A DNA stretch of 41,242 nucleotides from Amarolinea aalborgensis (GCF_900491745.1 NZ_UETR01000025.1:1-41242), one strand, 5' to 3'; shown: positions 33,238 through 41,242, counted from the stretch's first letter. Made by a program: numbers and translations. The notes: generated by a model not told the origin, from the letters alone.

Positions 33238-33441
33238 TATGAAATCATCATCTACTGGAGCAACGACGACCAGGCCTTCCTTGCCGAAGTTCCCGAACTG
33301 CCGGGCTGTATGGCGCACGGCAGAACTCCGGACGACGCTTTGTCCAACTGCAAGGATGCCATGGATCTCTGGCTAGACACCGCCAGGGAGTTCGGCCGGG
33401 CTATTCCTGAGCCTAAGGGCAGACGGCTGCAGTACGCCTGA
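33229..33441 (+). CDS. hicB: HicB-family antitoxin
   Basis: An antitoxin of 70 residues that should bind and inhibit HicA. The partly degraded RNase H-like domain shows YEIIIYWSNDDQAFLAEVPE, the LPGCMAHGRTPDDALSN signature and AMDLWLDTAREFG. The usual C-terminal DNA-binding helix-turn-helix or ribbon-helix-helix is missing, as in short HicB forms. It follows hicA across a 20-bp duplicated junction. Confidence 0.9.
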   Translation: MHKYEIIIYWSNDDQAFLAEVPELPGCMAHGRTPDDALSNCKDAMDLWLDTAREFGRAIPEPKGRRLQYA

Positions 33442-33736
33442 GTAGACCAGGCCCCTCACGGCGGCCATGGCCTGAATGGCCCCCACGCTTCGGCTTCCGG
33501 TCACCGCACCTGGCCAATTGCGATTGACTCCCCTCCCAGGGGGGTACAGTGTGCCCAAAGTGAAGCGTTGCGGCTTGTGATGCGATTGGCTCGTATCCCC
33601 GCCATAGCCGCGAGCGATCTCTGCCGATGTGACAGGTACGCCTAACCTCGGGTTGCAGCGGGGGTGCATCGGGGGATCGCCACAACCCTGTCGCTGAACC
33701 CGACCGTTGGGCGTTTGGCAATTGTAATCAAAGTTG
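33442..33736. other. Gene-free stretch after hicB
   Basis: No convincing reading frame is present. A short inverted repeat, CTCCCCTCCCAGGGGGG-like, is visible near 33527-33546. Nothing else can be assigned. Confidence 0.35.
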
Positions 33737-33765
33737 TTGGAATTTTGGAACATGTGTGCTATCAT
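33737..33765 (+). promoter_or_regulatory. Possible promoter of the DUF1801 gene
   Basis: TTGGAA (33737-33742), a 17-bp spacer, and TATCAT (33760-33765), followed by a GGCGCCTTACGGCGC palindrome in the leader and the start at 33820. Confidence 0.5.
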
Positions 33766-33819
33766 TCCTACTCAGGCGCCTTACGGCGCACGAATTCGAA
33801 CCACTGGAAGGAAATTCTC

Positions 33820-34302
33820 ATGAACGAAGGTAAGGGCGCAACCAAGCAGGCCAGGCCGAAATCTGCCGAGGGCGCAACGGCGAGCGAGGGATTCACGGCC
33901 GAGGAACGCGCCGCGATGAAAGCGCGCGCCAAAGAGCTCAAGGCAGAAGCGCGCGCGAATCAGGACAAGGCGGCCGGGGAAAGCGACGTGCTTGCGGCAA
34001 TTGCCGCGATGCTGGAACCGGATCGCACCATGGCCCAGCGCCTCCATGCGCTCATCAAAGCCAGCGCGCCAAACCTCTGGCCGAAAACCTGGTATGGGAT
34101 GCCCGCGTATGCCAGGGACGGCAAGGTCGTTTGCTTCTTCCAAAGCGCGCAGAAGTTCAATGCAAGGTACGCGACCTTAGGCTTCAATGACGCAGCGAAC
34201 CTCGACGAAGGCGCCATGTGGCCAACCTCTTACGCGCTAAAGGAGTTGACCGCCGCCGAAGAGGAGAAAATCAGTGCGCTCGTGAAGAAAGCAGTGAGCT
34301 GA
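33820..34302 (+). CDS. DUF1801-family protein with charged N-terminal extension
   Basis: A protein of 160 residues. The first 65 residues are Lys/Ala/Glu-rich and probably helical or disordered. The C-terminal 95 residues are a DUF1801 (YdhG/Fra-like) domain with LHALIKASAPNLWPKTWYGMP, then KVVCFFQSAQKFNARYATLGF and LKELTAAEEEKISALVKKA. A Bacillus relative is proposed as an iron chaperone; no general function is known. AAGGAAA lies 6-8 nt before ATG 33820. It stands alone, with its own putative promoter. Confidence 0.85.
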   Translation: MNEGKGATKQARPKSAEGATASEGFTAEERAAMKARAKELKAEARANQDKAAGESDVLAAIAAMLEPDRTMAQRLHALIKASAPNLWPKTWYGMPAYARDGKVVCFFQSAQKFNARYATLGFNDAANLDEGAMWPTSYALKELTAAEEEKISALVKKAVS

Positions 34303-34459
34303 GGACTGACTCGCCGCTCGCCTGGCCCTGGGCCGCATCGCCGGCCAGGACGCGGCCTTCATATGTGACGAAAATGCACATCGTCATGCGCCGAACGAAA
34401 AACGGCGCAAAAACAGACCCCAAGCTTGAGTTTGAATGCGATCACAAAAGGAGACGAAC

Positions 34460-34852
34460 ATGACGAAGCAAGAACGTGCTGAGATGTACCGAAGCTTTCT
34501 AGCCTCGGAGGGGTATACCCCCAAGATTGACAATGATGGAGACGTTGCGTTCAAGTTCGAGGGTGGTAACTACTACATCCTCGTTGACGACAAAGATGAA
34601 GCATTCTTCCGCCTGGCCTATCCGGGATTCTGGGAGATCGAGAGTGAGGAGGAGCGCGCGAAAGTGATCGAAGCGGCGCTCCATGCGACTGCGCAGACGA
34701 AAGTCACCAAGGTGTTTCCGGTTCGGGATAACACGTGGGCCACGATCGAGATGTTCTGCTCGCCCCCGGAGGTGTTCCAGGCTGTGTTTCATCGCTGTCT
34801 GACCGCCCTGCGGGCTGGGGTGGTGAGCTTCCAAGAGAAGATGCGTGAGTAG
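34460..34852 (+). CDS. YbjN-like (type III chaperone-fold) small protein
   Basis: A protein of 130 residues with the alternating beta-hairpin and helix pattern of the YbjN/T3SS-chaperone fold: FLASEGYTPKIDNDGDVAFK, GGNYYILVDDKDEAFFRLAY, ending in FHRCLTALRAGVVSFQEKM. It has AAGGAG 7-8 nt before ATG 34460. It is shorter than the YbjN protein at 30237 and not closely similar. Function unknown; family assignment by fold pattern is moderately secure. Confidence 0.75.
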   Translation: MTKQERAEMYRSFLASEGYTPKIDNDGDVAFKFEGGNYYILVDDKDEAFFRLAYPGFWEIESEEERAKVIEAALHATAQTKVTKVFPVRDNTWATIEMFCSPPEVFQAVFHRCLTALRAGVVSFQEKMRE

Positions 34853-34937
34853 CGGCTAAGATTCAGTGGGGTCAGGCAAATAGTGCGGCCAGTTTTCTTC
34901 TATCTGGCGGCATGACCCGCATCACGTTGAAATGCAG

Positions 34938-35055
34938 TCGGCGACGCTAATCGGCGTCGTATTGCTGCCTGGTTGTTTGGCGGCCTTTGTCGCCAGGCTA
35001 TGGGCCGGGTGCCCAACATGTGCCGGTAAAACGCCGCCGACGCGCTGTCCGCGCC
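34938..35055 (-). pseudogene. Decayed 3'-end copy of the nucleotidyltransferase gene
   Basis: About 118 bp are clearly alignable to 36838-36957, the 3' end of the nucleotidyltransferase gene on the same strand. In translation, RRGQRVGGVLPAHVGHPAHS with LATKAAKQ and TTPISVAD matches RPRGQRAGGAFHQRMLDALA with HSLAAEAAKR and TTPVSAAD. The rest of the gene is missing. It lies in the gap 34853-35149, which holds no other gene. Confidence 0.8.
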
Positions 35056-35149
35056 GCTGCACCTCACGCGGCGCCGATAGCCCGCAAACGCGCCAAATTA
35101 GCGGGAAAAACACTGCGCAGCATTCGAGCAATGCGGCAAGGAGCCGTCA

Positions 35150-35455
35150 ATGCCGGAATCTCAACTTGAGATAATCTGGACAGACTACATGCGCTATCGG
35201 GCAAGGTTGCGTGGGTTTAACCTTGCCAAGATCGAGCCTATTGTGAGATATTCAAGCGAGCGATATCTAGATACTGAGACCGGGCGTTTGGTCGTGATCG
35301 GGCGTATTGATGATTTACTGGTGATGCTCCCGTGTGAGACTGAACAGGGAACAATCACACCAGTAACTATTCATGCTACAACACGTCAGCAAATCAGTTT
35401 TCGGCTTAAGACGGGGAGATTTACCAATGAGCGAGACGCGGATGATGTATTTTGA
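35150..35455 (+). CDS. DUF4258-like putative toxin
   Basis: A small protein of 101 residues with a RelE/BrnT-like compact fold pattern: IIWTDYMRYRARLRGFNLAK, a YSSERYLDTETGRLVVIGR hairpin and the closing TPVTIHATTRQQISFRLKTG. This resembles DUF4258 proteins, which often pair with DUF2283 antitoxins. AAGGAG lies 7 nt before ATG 35150. The next gene overlaps it by 29 bp. The DNA here is visibly less GC-rich than the flanks, suggesting transfer. Toxicity is inferred from pairing only. Confidence 0.72.
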   Translation: MPESQLEIIWTDYMRYRARLRGFNLAKIEPIVRYSSERYLDTETGRLVVIGRIDDLLVMLPCETEQGTITPVTIHATTRQQISFRLKTGRFTNERDADDVF

Positions 35456-35660
35456 AGAAGATGATGTTTTACACTTGGCTATTTCGGATGAACCAGAGGC
35501 GGGGAGCGTCGAACTAGGTCCCAACATCACCGTTGAATTGAACGATAAAGGGGAGATGATTGGTATTGAGATTCTGGAGGCCAGTCATTTTATCCGAGAT
35601 TCGATTATGGAGTCAGTGCAGGCAAGAGTGTTACGTATGCCTGAACTTCAGCCTGCTTGA
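35427..35660 (+). CDS. DUF2283-family putative antitoxin
   Basis: A protein of 77 residues matching DUF2283: MMYFEEDDVLHLAISDEPEA, then ITVELNDKGEMIGIEILEAS. Such proteins are encoded with DUF4258 or RelE-like toxins. The start at 35427 (MSETRMMYF) has GGGGAG upstream and lies inside the end of the preceding gene, which suggests coupled synthesis. Confidence 0.85.
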   Translation: MSETRMMYFEEDDVLHLAISDEPEAGSVELGPNITVELNDKGEMIGIEILEASHFIRDSIMESVQARVLRMPELQPA

Positions 35661-35680
35661 TGATTACCAGCGAGGTATCC

Positions 35681-36070
35681 ATGCAAATCAAGTTTGTCAG
35701 CGTGATGGTGGAAGACCAGGAGAGCGCTCTGCACTTCTACACCACCATCCTCGGCTTCGAGAAGATGGCGGACATACCGATGGGCCAATATCGCTGGCTC
35801 ACGGTGTCCTCGCCCGATGGCATCGCCGGCGTTGAGCTCGTGTTAGAACCAATGGCTTTTCCGCCGGCTCGCGCCTACCAGCAGGCTCTGTTCGAGGCGG
35901 GAATCCCGGCCGCGGCCTTCATCACGAAAGATATCGCCGCCGAGGTCCAGCGCCTCAAGGCCCACGGGGTCAAATTCCGCGGCGAGCCTGCGAACATGGG
36001 ACTCATCACAGCCGTCGTCTTCGAGGACACCTGTGGAAATCTCATCAATCTTGTTCAACCGGCGGCCTGA
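35681..36070 (+). CDS. VOC-superfamily protein (glyoxalase/bleomycin-resistance fold)
   Basis: A single-module VOC protein of 129 residues. The beta-alpha-beta-beta-beta halves are visible in MQIKFVSVMVEDQESALHFY, TTILGFEKMADIPMGQYRWL, VELVLEP, then the second half ending GLITAVVFEDTCGNLINLVQ. The metal-site Glu in VELVLEP and Glu in FEDTCGN are kept, but the first-strand His is replaced by Ser/Val, so activity is uncertain. GAGG lies 6-7 nt before ATG 35681. Such proteins may act in detoxification or antibiotic binding; substrate unknown. Confidence 0.9.
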   Translation: MQIKFVSVMVEDQESALHFYTTILGFEKMADIPMGQYRWLTVSSPDGIAGVELVLEPMAFPPARAYQQALFEAGIPAAAFITKDIAAEVQRLKAHGVKFRGEPANMGLITAVVFEDTCGNLINLVQPAA

Positions 36071-36300
36071 CCCTTTCATAGATTCGACTCGGTTGCAGGA
36101 GAATTCTCGGCGTCCTCAGCCGGACGAGATGTGCGCGATTTTCGCCTGCCTTGGTTTGGAGGGTGATGTCTGGGACGCAAGATCGGATAGCTTTGGTTAG
36201 CCTCGTGCTCTAATGAACTGCATTACCATTTGAAGCCCGCCTGGATGGAAGAGTCGGGATTTGTCCGAGAAATGGCCTAGCACGGGTCGCAGCCGACGCG
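36071..36300. other. Gene-free stretch after the VOC gene
   Basis: No intact frame, repeat or promoter is convincing. The end probably contains the lost N-terminal part of the DUF4160 gene, too diverged to recognise. Confidence 0.35.
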
Positions 36301-36456
36301 CTTTCGTGCATCGTGTTCAGCGCTGGCGAGTTGCCAACGAACAAACACAAACTCGTCGTCGCATGGGTTGAGATTCATCGAGAAGATCTCCTTGCAGATT
36401 GGGAGCTCGCGAAAAACGGCAAGAAACCATTTCCAATCAGAGGACTTGACCAATGA
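36301..36456 (+). pseudogene. Truncated DUF4160 gene remnant
   Basis: The frame ending with TGA at 36454-36456 reads GELPTNKHKLVVAWVEIHRE and continues DLLADWELAKNGKKPFPIRG, the conserved C-terminal half of DUF4160 proteins. The N-terminal half with its His-rich motif is missing and a stop lies upstream at 36211. No ATG start is available. Its stop overlaps the DUF2442 start (ATGA), the normal arrangement of DUF4160-DUF2442 pairs. Confidence 0.7.
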
Positions 36457-36710
36457 GAATTGCGGAAGTTCATCCACAACCTGACTGGGTGCTATGCATT
36501 GTTGCGGACGACGGACGGATAGGCCATTTCGACGTCAGCCCTTATCTAAAGTATGAGGCATTCGAAGAGTTGGTGAGCTACAGCGAATTCATGAAGGTTG
36601 CGAACGGCAGATACTTTGTCGAGTGGGATTGCGGAGCTGACTTGTCGGCAGACACCATCGAGGCAAAATGGCAGGTTGTCAACGAAGTATCAGCACGTGT
36701 AACTGCTTAA
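36453..36710 (+). CDS. DUF2442-family protein
   Basis: A protein of 85 residues of the DUF2442 family, seen in small two-gene modules with DUF4160 that resemble toxin-antitoxin pairs. Visible family features are VHPQPDWVLCIVADDGRIGH, FDVSPYLKYEAFEEL and the final strand YFVEWDCGADLSADTI. It starts at ATG 36453 inside the end of the DUF4160 remnant. With the partner truncated, the module is probably inactive. Confidence 0.85.
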   Translation: MRIAEVHPQPDWVLCIVADDGRIGHFDVSPYLKYEAFEELVSYSEFMKVANGRYFVEWDCGADLSADTIEAKWQVVNEVSARVTA

Positions 36711-36833
36711 GGCAAGACACCTCAGCGGCAGCGGCCCGGCTGACTCATTGTGCCAATGAAGCCTGAGTCACTTCAACGGCTGAAATTAGCGCGCCATATC
36801 AGCTCGATGTCTTGATCCGCATCAGGTGGACGA

Positions 36834-38246
36834 TCAATCGGCGGCGCTAACCGGCGTCGTGCTCTTGCTGGCCCGTTTGGCGGCCTCTGCCGCCAGGCTG
36901 TGGGCCAGGGCGTCCAGCATGCGCTGGTGAAATGCGCCGCCGGCGCGCTGCCCGCGCGGCCGCATGCGGCGCTGCAGCCACCCGCCAACGAAGACCAGGT
37001 GCAAGGGGTAGGCCAGCGGAAAGAGCGGTGAACTGACCAGACGCGGAAAGCGATTGCCCAGCAGGCCGTAACGGTCGGGCAGCAGCAGACGGCGCAGCGC
37101 GCCCAGCCGTTCCGCTGGCGTTTGCGCCCAGCGCAGATTGTCCGCCAGACGCCGGGGCGCTGGATTGCTCAACGAGACGTCGGCCAGGCTGATCTGCTGC
37201 AGCCAGGCGCGCAGACCAGGCTGTAGGCGTGCGCCCAGGGCGACCGTCAGGCCGCGGAGCCGGGCGTCAGGAAACACAGATTCCACCAACATCAGCGCTG
37301 GCAGGAGCAGCCGCGGCTCCAAACGCGCCCCGCCAAGGATGTTTTCAGCCGATGGGCTTTCTCCACTCACGTTCAGCGCGGCAAACCACGCCGCCGGCGC
37401 GCCGCAGGCCGCGCCGATGAGAGCCACTTCCTCTCGGCTCAGTTGCTTCCACACGCGCTGTAGATCGGTCACTTGCAGCAGCCGCGCCTTGCGCTCCCAC
37501 ACGTCTTGCGACGCATGGGCCGCCAGGTGCAAGAAGAACAGCCACGACGGCAGCATACGCACCGGAACCGAACCCATCGCGCCAGGCGCGCCGTGTTTCC
37601 ACGCCAGCGCGGTCAAGTCCAGGCGCAGGCCGAGGAAGTCTTCGGCCAGGGCCAGGTGCACTTCGACCCGCCGCGGGTTGTCAGGGTCGCCGGCGCTGAA
37701 GGAGGAAATCCGCGTATTGTCTGGCTTGATGAAATTCAAATGCTTCCAGGTCGTACGCGGCTCTTCGATGTAGCCCTGGCGCTGCATGACCAACCGCAGG
37801 GTGCGCACCTGGCCCGGCGGTGCGAGCAGGTCGAGATCGGCCAGCGGCCTGAGCTGCGGCTGTGGATAGCCGCGCGGCTCAAGCAGCAGATGGGCGCCCT
37901 TGAGGGGAATCAACTCGATTCCGGCCGATGCACTGCCGCGCAGGATGGCGACTAGTTCGGTCGCCAGCCGATCGTTGCGTCGCTCATTGGCGCTGGCTTC
38001 AGCCGCCAGCCAGCGCATGACATAATCGGGCGCGGCGATCTCCTGCCCATGCTCCGCCAGCAGAAGATGCACGCCGTGTCTGACCGCTTCTTGTAGAATG
38101 ACGGTCCAGTCCGCCAGGGTGAACGGCCGATCTGCGCTGGCCGCGGCCATGGGCGGGGCTGGCCAGGATGGCGGGCAGGGCGCGGCGCGCAGCCAATGCG
38201 TCAACAGGCCGACGGCCGCGGCGCGAGAGACGACGGCCTGGTTCAT
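36834..38246 (-). CDS. Nucleotidyltransferase-family protein (NTP_transf_5-like)
   Basis: A protein of 470 residues of the uncharacterised nucleotidyltransferase family (PF14907-like) often found in polysaccharide or peptide-modification loci. The core motif is LIPLKGAHLLLEPRGYPQPQ followed by LRPLADLDLL, with the acidic pair D-x-D expected to bind metal. WKHLNFIKPD and VEVHLALAEDF follow, and the C-terminal half is helical with LFFLHLAAHASQDVWERKAR. Its first 4 bp overlap the end of the MacB-like permease gene. Substrate unknown. The 3' end has a decayed copy at 34938-35055. Confidence 0.85.
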   Translation of the reverse strand: MNQAVVSRAAAVGLLTHWLRAAPCPPSWPAPPMAAASADRPFTLADWTVILQEAVRHGVHLLLAEHGQEIAAPDYVMRWLAAEASANERRNDRLATELVAILRGSASAGIELIPLKGAHLLLEPRGYPQPQLRPLADLDLLAPPGQVRTLRLVMQRQGYIEEPRTTWKHLNFIKPDNTRISSFSAGDPDNPRRVEVHLALAEDFLGLRLDLTALAWKHGAPGAMGSVPVRMLPSWLFFLHLAAHASQDVWERKARLLQVTDLQRVWKQLSREEVALIGAACGAPAAWFAALNVSGESPSAENILGGARLEPRLLLPALMLVESVFPDARLRGLTVALGARLQPGLRAWLQQISLADVSLSNPAPRRLADNLRWAQTPAERLGALRRLLLPDRYGLLGNRFPRLVSSPLFPLAYPLHLVFVGGWLQRRMRPRGQRAGGAFHQRMLDALAHSLAAEAAKRASKSTTPVSAAD

Positions 38247-39616
38247 TCGTACTTCAACGCCTTCAGCGGATCAAGGGTGGCGGCGCGCAAGGCGGGGAAA
38301 ACGCCTGAGAGCAGGCCAACGAGCGTGGCAAAGAGGACGGCAAAGGGAATGAGCCAGACGGGAGTGTAGACGATACTGCTGCTGGCGCCTGGGCCGCCAA
38401 AGATGGGATTCCCCTGCTGGCCAAAGACCGACTGTGCAATCAGGTTGATGACCCCGCTGACCGCCCATCCCAGCCCCGTGCCCACCACGCCGCCGAGAAA
38501 GCCAATCGCGGCCGCTTCGCCCAGGAAAATGCTCATCACATCGCGGTTGCGCGCGCCAATGGCTTTCATGAGACCGATTTCACGCGTGCGCTCGTAGATC
38601 GCCATGCTCAGGGTGTTGGCGATGCCAAACGCGGCCACGAGCAGAGCGATGGCGCCGATGCCGCCTAGAATGGCTTGCAGCACGATGAAGAAAGAATTGA
38701 TGCTGTTGACGGCGTCTTGCGCGGAATAGGCGTTGAAGCCCATTTGGCGGATTTCTTTTTGCACATCCGCGACATCGCGTGAACTGGCTACTTTGACAAC
38801 CGCCTGCTGATAGCCTTCACGGTTGCGATCAATGCGGCGGCCAGAGAACCATTGATTCAGTTCCTCGATGTCCTTGAGCGGCGCATACAGGTTGTAGTCA
38901 GTCTCGCCAAGCGCTGCCAGGACGCCAGTGACCTGAACGCGCAGGTTGCGCGTGGCCATCTTGCCCTCGTTGTCATAGCGAATGGCGCGCAGCGTCAGGC
39001 TGGCGTCCTGTAAGTCAACCGTCTGCTGACCGCCCGGGCCGCCTGGTCCGCCGAAGGGACTCACGCCGCCCTTTTGATTGGCCTGGCGCGGGTCGTAGAG
39101 TGTGCTGCCGATCTGCGCGCCCACCACCACCTGACCGGTGCCAATCCGGCTTTCCCCGGAGGCCAGCTTGTAGCCAAACAGCTTCCAGGCTTCCGGGTCA
39201 ACGCCCATGATCCCAGCGCCCCCAACCAGACGGTTGTAGCGCAGCTCGGTCTGGCCTTGGATGAATTCCTGCGGGGTGACGGCCACCACGTGCGGCAGGG
39301 CGCGCAGCTTCTCCAGGACTTTGAGTGTCAGACCCTGCGGCTCGTTGCGGCCAGCGCCGGAGACTCCGGGCACGGCCCCGTCCTTACTTACAGCGGACTC
39401 CATCATTACTGGCTGCTGCCCCACGACGTTGATAATCGTCAGGTCTGAGATGCCGCCGATCCCCTCGGTGGCGCTGCGCTGCAAACCCGCGCCCAAACTG
39501 ATCAGCACGAGCACGGCTGCCGTACCGATCACGACGCCGATGGCGGTCAAGATGACGCGGATGCGCATCCGATTGAGGTTTGCGAGAATGGTGCGAAAAA
39601 GATCAAGAAATGACAT
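38243..39616 (-). CDS. MacB/FtsX-type ABC transporter permease
   Basis: A permease of 457 residues with the MacB layout: one N-terminal transmembrane helix (RVILTAIGVVIGTAAVLVLI), a large extracytoplasmic MacB-PCD domain (about 45-310, with a Gly/Pro-rich loop), then three C-terminal helices of the FtsX fold. The coupling-helix region ANTLSMAIYERTREIGLMKA is typical. Such proteins work mechanically across the membrane, exporting or releasing lipoproteins, peptides or drugs. The ATPase subunit is not in the window and may lie upstream beyond 41242. The downstream nucleotidyltransferase is translationally coupled. Confidence 0.93.
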   Translation of the reverse strand: MSFLDLFRTILANLNRMRIRVILTAIGVVIGTAAVLVLISLGAGLQRSATEGIGGISDLTIINVVGQQPVMMESAVSKDGAVPGVSGAGRNEPQGLTLKVLEKLRALPHVVAVTPQEFIQGQTELRYNRLVGGAGIMGVDPEAWKLFGYKLASGESRIGTGQVVVGAQIGSTLYDPRQANQKGGVSPFGGPGGPGGQQTVDLQDASLTLRAIRYDNEGKMATRNLRVQVTGVLAALGETDYNLYAPLKDIEELNQWFSGRRIDRNREGYQQAVVKVASSRDVADVQKEIRQMGFNAYSAQDAVNSINSFFIVLQAILGGIGAIALLVAAFGIANTLSMAIYERTREIGLMKAIGARNRDVMSIFLGEAAAIGFLGGVVGTGLGWAVSGVINLIAQSVFGQQGNPIFGGPGASSSIVYTPVWLIPFAVLFATLVGLLSGVFPALRAATLDPLKALKYE

Positions 39617-39630
39617 AGACTCGACCTGTG

Positions 39631-41242
39631 TTAGCCGCTGCCGAGACCGAACAAGCCCAGGAAGAGACGCTGCCAGAAAGGGCGTTGTTCACGCGCTGGA
39701 GGCGGTTCAGCGCCGCCGTTATCACCGTTGCCGCCGGGGCTGCCGTCGCCGCCTGGTTCGCCCATGTTAAGCACGCTGATGGGCAGCGTGGCCGTATAGA
39801 ACTGGTTTTGATTGAAGTCATCAATGTATTTGATGATGACGGGAATGTCATACTCGCCGCCTTGCGCGGCGGTGGCCTGGGCGTCGAGCGTGCCGGACTG
39901 ACCGGAGTCCAGGGAGCCGATGTAGGCCGATGCATTCTGGTATTCCAAGCTATCCACGGGACCAAGCTCCACGGTCGTGATGCTGACCGAGTTACGACCC
40001 TGGTTGATGATCTCGATCGGCAGGTCAATCGGCATGTTGGGCATCGGTTGCCCCACGGGCCGATAGAAGCTGACGCGCAGTTGGGGCGCCACGCTGACGA
40101 GCAAGGTGATCTGCTCTGTGCGCTCCAGCGGTTTGTCTGCTGGCCCGTCGTACGAGAATTCAATCGGCACGACGTAGGTGCCGGCCGCGGCCAAACCGCT
40201 GACAATAAACTGCATCTCGACGGTCGCCAATTCGTTGACGGCGAGCACCGGCACCACGCGCACGTTTCCGGTGCCGAGCGGCGCAAAAACCGTGACTGCA
40301 GACGTGCCGCCGGTGGAGGCCGTGCCAAAGGTGATGTTCAGGCGTCGGGCGTCGCTGGTGCCCACGTTGCGGATGTTGAGGCGCAGAGTCAGCGGCTGGC
40401 CGGGGCTGGGGCGCAGCGGGTCACTCACGTAATTCTCGATGATGGGCAGCGCCTGCGGCGTGGACGGCTTGCCCGCGCTGACGCCGCCGAGGGTCACGGC
40501 AATCACCTGCTGCGAGCTAAACTTCTCATCGCCCCAGTTGATGAAGTCAAGGTTCAATTGCAGCGTGTGCAGCCCGCTCGTCGTATCAGTGTCTGCCACC
40601 AGGCGCAGCGACACGGGTCGCGTCTTGTTGACGCCAATGTCGCCTACGCTGACGACGTTGCTGCCGACGGTGGGCGCGAAGTTCTTGTTCTCGCTGCTGA
40701 CCGTCACCAGCGTGCGCCGCGCCGCGCCTGTGCCGGTGTTGCGCACCTCGAAGGTCAACGTAAACGGCTCGCCGGCCGTGATGGTTTCAGGATCGGTCGC
40801 GACCTGGTCAATCACCAACTGCGGAATGCCTGGTTTTGGCTGCGTCGTCGGCGTCGGCGTGGGCGGCGCCGCGGCTACGTTGATCCCAACGGTCTCGTTG
40901 GAGGTGTAGGAAATGCCAGCGTCGTCCTGGTAGCTAATGCTAATGGCCACCGGGTAAGCGCCGCCTTTGAGATCAGAATTGCCGCGCAGATCTTGCCACA
41001 CCCAACCGTGCTCATCCACGGCCAGCCCGCTGAGCGTTTTGACGCTCGATGATCCCTGGGGCGCAAAGTTCTCACTGGCGATGGAAATGATGATGTTGGA
41101 TGCGCTGGCTGATCCGACGTTGTGCAGTTCTAGCACCAGCCGGAAGGTCTGGTTTGCCTGTACGACGTCTGGTTCGGTGTGAAAGCTGCGGATGAACATC
41201 AACGGCCGCACATTGGATGGCGGCGGTGTGCTGGTTTGCGCG
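39631..41242 (-). CDS. CARDB-repeat surface/periplasmic protein (5' end beyond the window)
   Basis: A partial protein; the frame is open to the window edge (at least 537 residues), so the N-terminus lies outside. It is a chain of about four CARDB/NEW3-like beta-sandwich repeats, each with a conserved start such as PFTLTFEVRNTGTGAARRTL, PLTLRLNIRNVGTSDARRLN or FRLVLELHNVGSASASNIII. A Thr/Pro linker (PPTPTPTTQPKPG) separates the first two. The end is Gly/Pro-rich, then RPFWQRLFLGLFGLG. It lies 14 bp before the MacB-like permease and probably acts with it as an extracytoplasmic adaptor or cargo-binding protein; that role is inferred from the pairing. Confidence 0.85.
   Translation of the reverse strand, partial: AQTSTPPPSNVRPLMFIRSFHTEPDVVQANQTFRLVLELHNVGSASASNIIISIASENFAPQGSSSVKTLSGLAVDEHGWVWQDLRGNSDLKGGAYPVAISISYQDDAGISYTSNETVGINVAAAPPTPTPTTQPKPGIPQLVIDQVATDPETITAGEPFTLTFEVRNTGTGAARRTLVTVSSENKNFAPTVGSNVVSVGDIGVNKTRPVSLRLVADTDTTSGLHTLQLNLDFINWGDEKFSSQQVIAVTLGGVSAGKPSTPQALPIIENYVSDPLRPSPGQPLTLRLNIRNVGTSDARRLNITFGTASTGGTSAVTVFAPLGTGNVRVVPVLAVNELATVEMQFIVSGLAAAGTYVVPIEFSYDGPADKPLERTEQITLLVSVAPQLRVSFYRPVGQPMPNMPIDLPIEIINQGRNSVSITTVELGPVDSLEYQNASAYIGSLDSGQSGTLDAQATAAQGGEYDIPVIIKYIDDFNQNQFYTATLPISVLNMGEPGGDGSPGGNGDNGGAEPPPAREQRPFWQRLFLGLFGLGSG

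Noticed and set aside
33781..33815. A tRNA-like T-loop sequence (TTCGAATTCG-type) on the minus strand
   Set aside because: The flanking bases do not form a T stem, acceptor stem or anticodon arm; it is a chance match.
36277..36477. A 66-codon minus-strand frame
   Set aside because: The plus strand in this stretch encodes the conserved C-terminus of DUF4160 coupled to DUF2442, so the minus frame is a shadow.
39628..41052. A 474-codon plus-strand frame
   Set aside because: It is antisense to the CARDB-repeat gene. The composition is rich in Arg, Gly and Ala, as expected for a shadow.

Overview
The window looks like a chromosomal contig of a high-GC member of the Chloroflexota (probably Anaerolineae-like). 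That is an inference from gene style: DUF5667 plus ECF sigma pairs, Thr/Pro-rich stalks, CARDB/MacB-like export genes, FG-GAP/BACON surface proteins, a phosphatidylinositol-type lipid cluster and REP-like palindromes between genes. No rRNA or tRNA gene was found to fix the taxonomy.

Layout. 0-2.1 kb (minus): an ECF sigma factor and its membrane partner. 2.2-4.9 kb (minus): PatA-like acyltransferase, PimA-like mannosyltransferase and a CDP-alcohol phosphatidyltransferase, the enzyme set of actinobacterial phosphatidylinositol mannoside synthesis. 5.0-6.4 kb: a palindromic repeat region, then a sirtuin. 6.5-9.1 kb (minus): a large secreted FG-GAP/BACON protein. 9.3-11.2 kb (plus): tgt and a PstS-like lipoprotein.

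11.2-21.7 kb (plus) is the unusual part. A 27-bp perfect direct repeat with 7-bp minisatellites lies at each side of about 10 kb. Between the repeats are a soluble FtsK/EssC-like ATPase, a complete diversity-generating retroelement (DGR), and three WXG/LXG-like helical proteins. One of these carries a PD-(D/E)xK nuclease-like C-terminus. The DGR consists of target 1 with VR1, a reverse transcriptase, Avd, a template repeat (TR), and target 2 with VR2. Both targets end in a formylglycine-generating-enzyme (FGE)/C-type-lectin-like domain. The last 80 bp of that domain match the TR except almost only at TR adenines (9 of 10 differences in VR1, 12 of 12 in VR2). Target 2 has a 1-bp frameshift just before its variable region. 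I infer a type VII-secretion-like or conflict system whose recognition proteins are diversified by the DGR.

21.7-29.1 kb (plus) is the translation/RNA operon nusA-ylxR-infB-rbfA-nrnA-truB. It has a good promoter and an attenuator-like hairpin, but rimP is missing from its usual place in front of nusA. 29.3-32.6 kb holds a surface protein, a YbjN-like protein and a secreted subtilase with a dockerin-like tail. 32.8-36.7 kb is an accessory strip of small genes: hicAB, DUF1801, YbjN-like, a DUF4258/DUF2283 pair, a VOC protein, and a DUF4160 remnant with DUF2442. Part of this strip lies between a full-length nucleotidyltransferase gene and a decayed copy of that gene's 3' end. 36.8-41.2 kb (minus) holds the nucleotidyltransferase, a MacB-like permease and a CARDB-repeat protein that runs off the window end.
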